DNA of 23,141 nucleotides, taken from NCBI GenBank assembly GCA_964634255.1, contig CAZWJC010000091.1, positions 1 to 23,141 on the forward strand, in the 5' to 3' direction. This DNA is from MWDV01 sp964634255 (GTDB taxonomy: Bacteria > Verrucomicrobiota > Verrucomicrobiia > Limisphaerales > MWDV01). The notes beneath the pieces are model-generated. The model made no database searches. It worked only from the letters and a program-made list of their open reading frames with translations, and was not told the DNA's origin. Positions 22,707 through 23,141 of this stretch are shown one piece after another (position 1 is the first letter of the stretch; each line of letters begins with the position of its first letter). Made by a program: the position numbers and the translations under genes.

Positions 22707-23141
22707 CTACGCGTTCATGTCGCTCCAGCGGCGCGCCATGCGGCCGAAAATGTAAAGCGCAATGGCCGCGACCACGCCGATGCAGGCGAACGGAATCCAG
22801 ATCAAGTAGGGATCGTATGTATCCCACAGCAATTGGGTCGCGGCGATGGAATCCAGTCCGGTGACCTCCTGCAATTTCGCCATCGCCTCGGTACGCTTCA
22901 CGCCGAGCACTGCCTCCAACGAGGCCACGTTGCCGTCCCAGCTTTTCCCGCTGCCGAACGGGGTTTTCTCCGTCAGGTAGCGCAGGGCGAGGTTGGCCTT
23001 CTCGCCGTAGCTGCCGTAGATCAAGCCGGCAATCCAGGATCCGAGAAATGTGCCGATGCCCACGGGGATGTTTACGTAGCCGAGATACAGCCCCTTCTTG
23101 CCCGGTGGCGCAATGAGTGCGAGGTACTCGCTCTTCTTGGG
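22707..23141 (-). CDS. MFS transporter, C-terminal part (5' end outside window)
   Basis: The last 144 residues of an integral membrane transporter whose frame is open to the right edge. The segment KKSEYLALIAPPGKKGLYLGYVNIPVGIGTFLGSWIAGLIYG (in pieces) resembles the late helices of peptide/POT-like MFS proteins, where a conserved 'PxG..gLYmG' loop precedes a helix. An unusually long hydrophilic loop of about 65 residues (EKANLALRY... to ...LLWDTYDPY) follows. Then a final helix (LIWIPFACIGVVAAIALYIFG) and a short basic tail (RMARRWSDMNA). An internal GTG at 23063 is not the start, because homologous-looking sequence continues upstream. The substrate is unknown. Confidence 0.75.
   Translation of the reverse strand, partial: PKKSEYLALIAPPGKKGLYLGYVNIPVGIGTFLGSWIAGLIYGSYGEKANLALRYLTEKTPFGSGKSWDGNVASLEAVLGVKRTEAMAKLQEVTGLDSIAATQLLWDTYDPYLIWIPFACIGVVAAIALYIFGRMARRWSDMNA

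Overview
The window is high-GC, densely packed bacterial chromosome, most likely from a Verrucomicrobiota lineage (Limisphaerales/Pedosphaera-like). This placement is an inference. It rests on a very large secreted beta-helix protein with a C-terminal D-x-D-x-D-G...NWQEW plus 'LERSTNL...FYRIGV' tail, a histidyl-tRNA synthetase with a GFGMGDVV motif 3, sparse Shine-Dalgarno sequences, and hairpin-rich intergenic repeats. No rRNA, tRNA, CRISPR array, transposase or phage gene was recognised.

Left part (1-6605, all minus strand): a 1193-residue hybrid sensor kinase with six predicted membrane segments, five PAS domains, kinase core and receiver. After it comes a gene-poor stretch of about 650 bp, then an alginate-export-type outer-membrane porin. 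A branched-chain-amino-acid-type ABC solute-binding protein follows 32 bp later and is cut by the window edge. Porin and binding protein look like an uptake pair: passage through the outer membrane, then periplasmic capture.

Middle part (6812-14591): housekeeping and metabolic genes. These are a class I/II HDAC-like deacetylase, a cardiolipin-synthase-type phospholipase D, a SirB1-type transglutaminase-fold protein (convergent), histidyl-tRNA synthetase, a GNAT acetyltransferase, a DHA1-type MFS exporter and a cytoplasmic NagZ-type beta-N-acetylglucosaminidase. Intergenic spaces here carry REPIN-like inverted pairs of hairpins (11287-11394, 11938-12084, 14591-14651, 14669-14750). Paired copies keep their stems by compensatory changes. 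Several of these genes lack a Shine-Dalgarno and have a -10-like hexamer about 7 nt before the ATG, which suggests leaderless mRNAs.

Right part (14865-22608, plus strand): two very large exported proteins and one cytoplasmic regulator. The first (1070 aa) is an internally duplicated right-handed beta-helix, with 9 + 8 coils of 21-22 residues that each carry a stacked Cys and a GGGA turn, and a PKD-like domain between the halves. The second (1045 aa) contains a COG4880/PF09826-type beta-propeller with a long extra C-terminal half. Its stop codon abuts the ATG of a PAS-SpoIIE/RsbU phosphatase, so the two are probably co-translated. Both large genes have clear Shine-Dalgarno sequences, unlike the middle genes. 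The window closes with the C-terminal part of an MFS transporter on the minus strand.

The strongest candidates for something undescribed are the propeller-phosphatase pair, the cysteine-laddered duplicated beta-helix, and the covarying hairpin-pair repeats.
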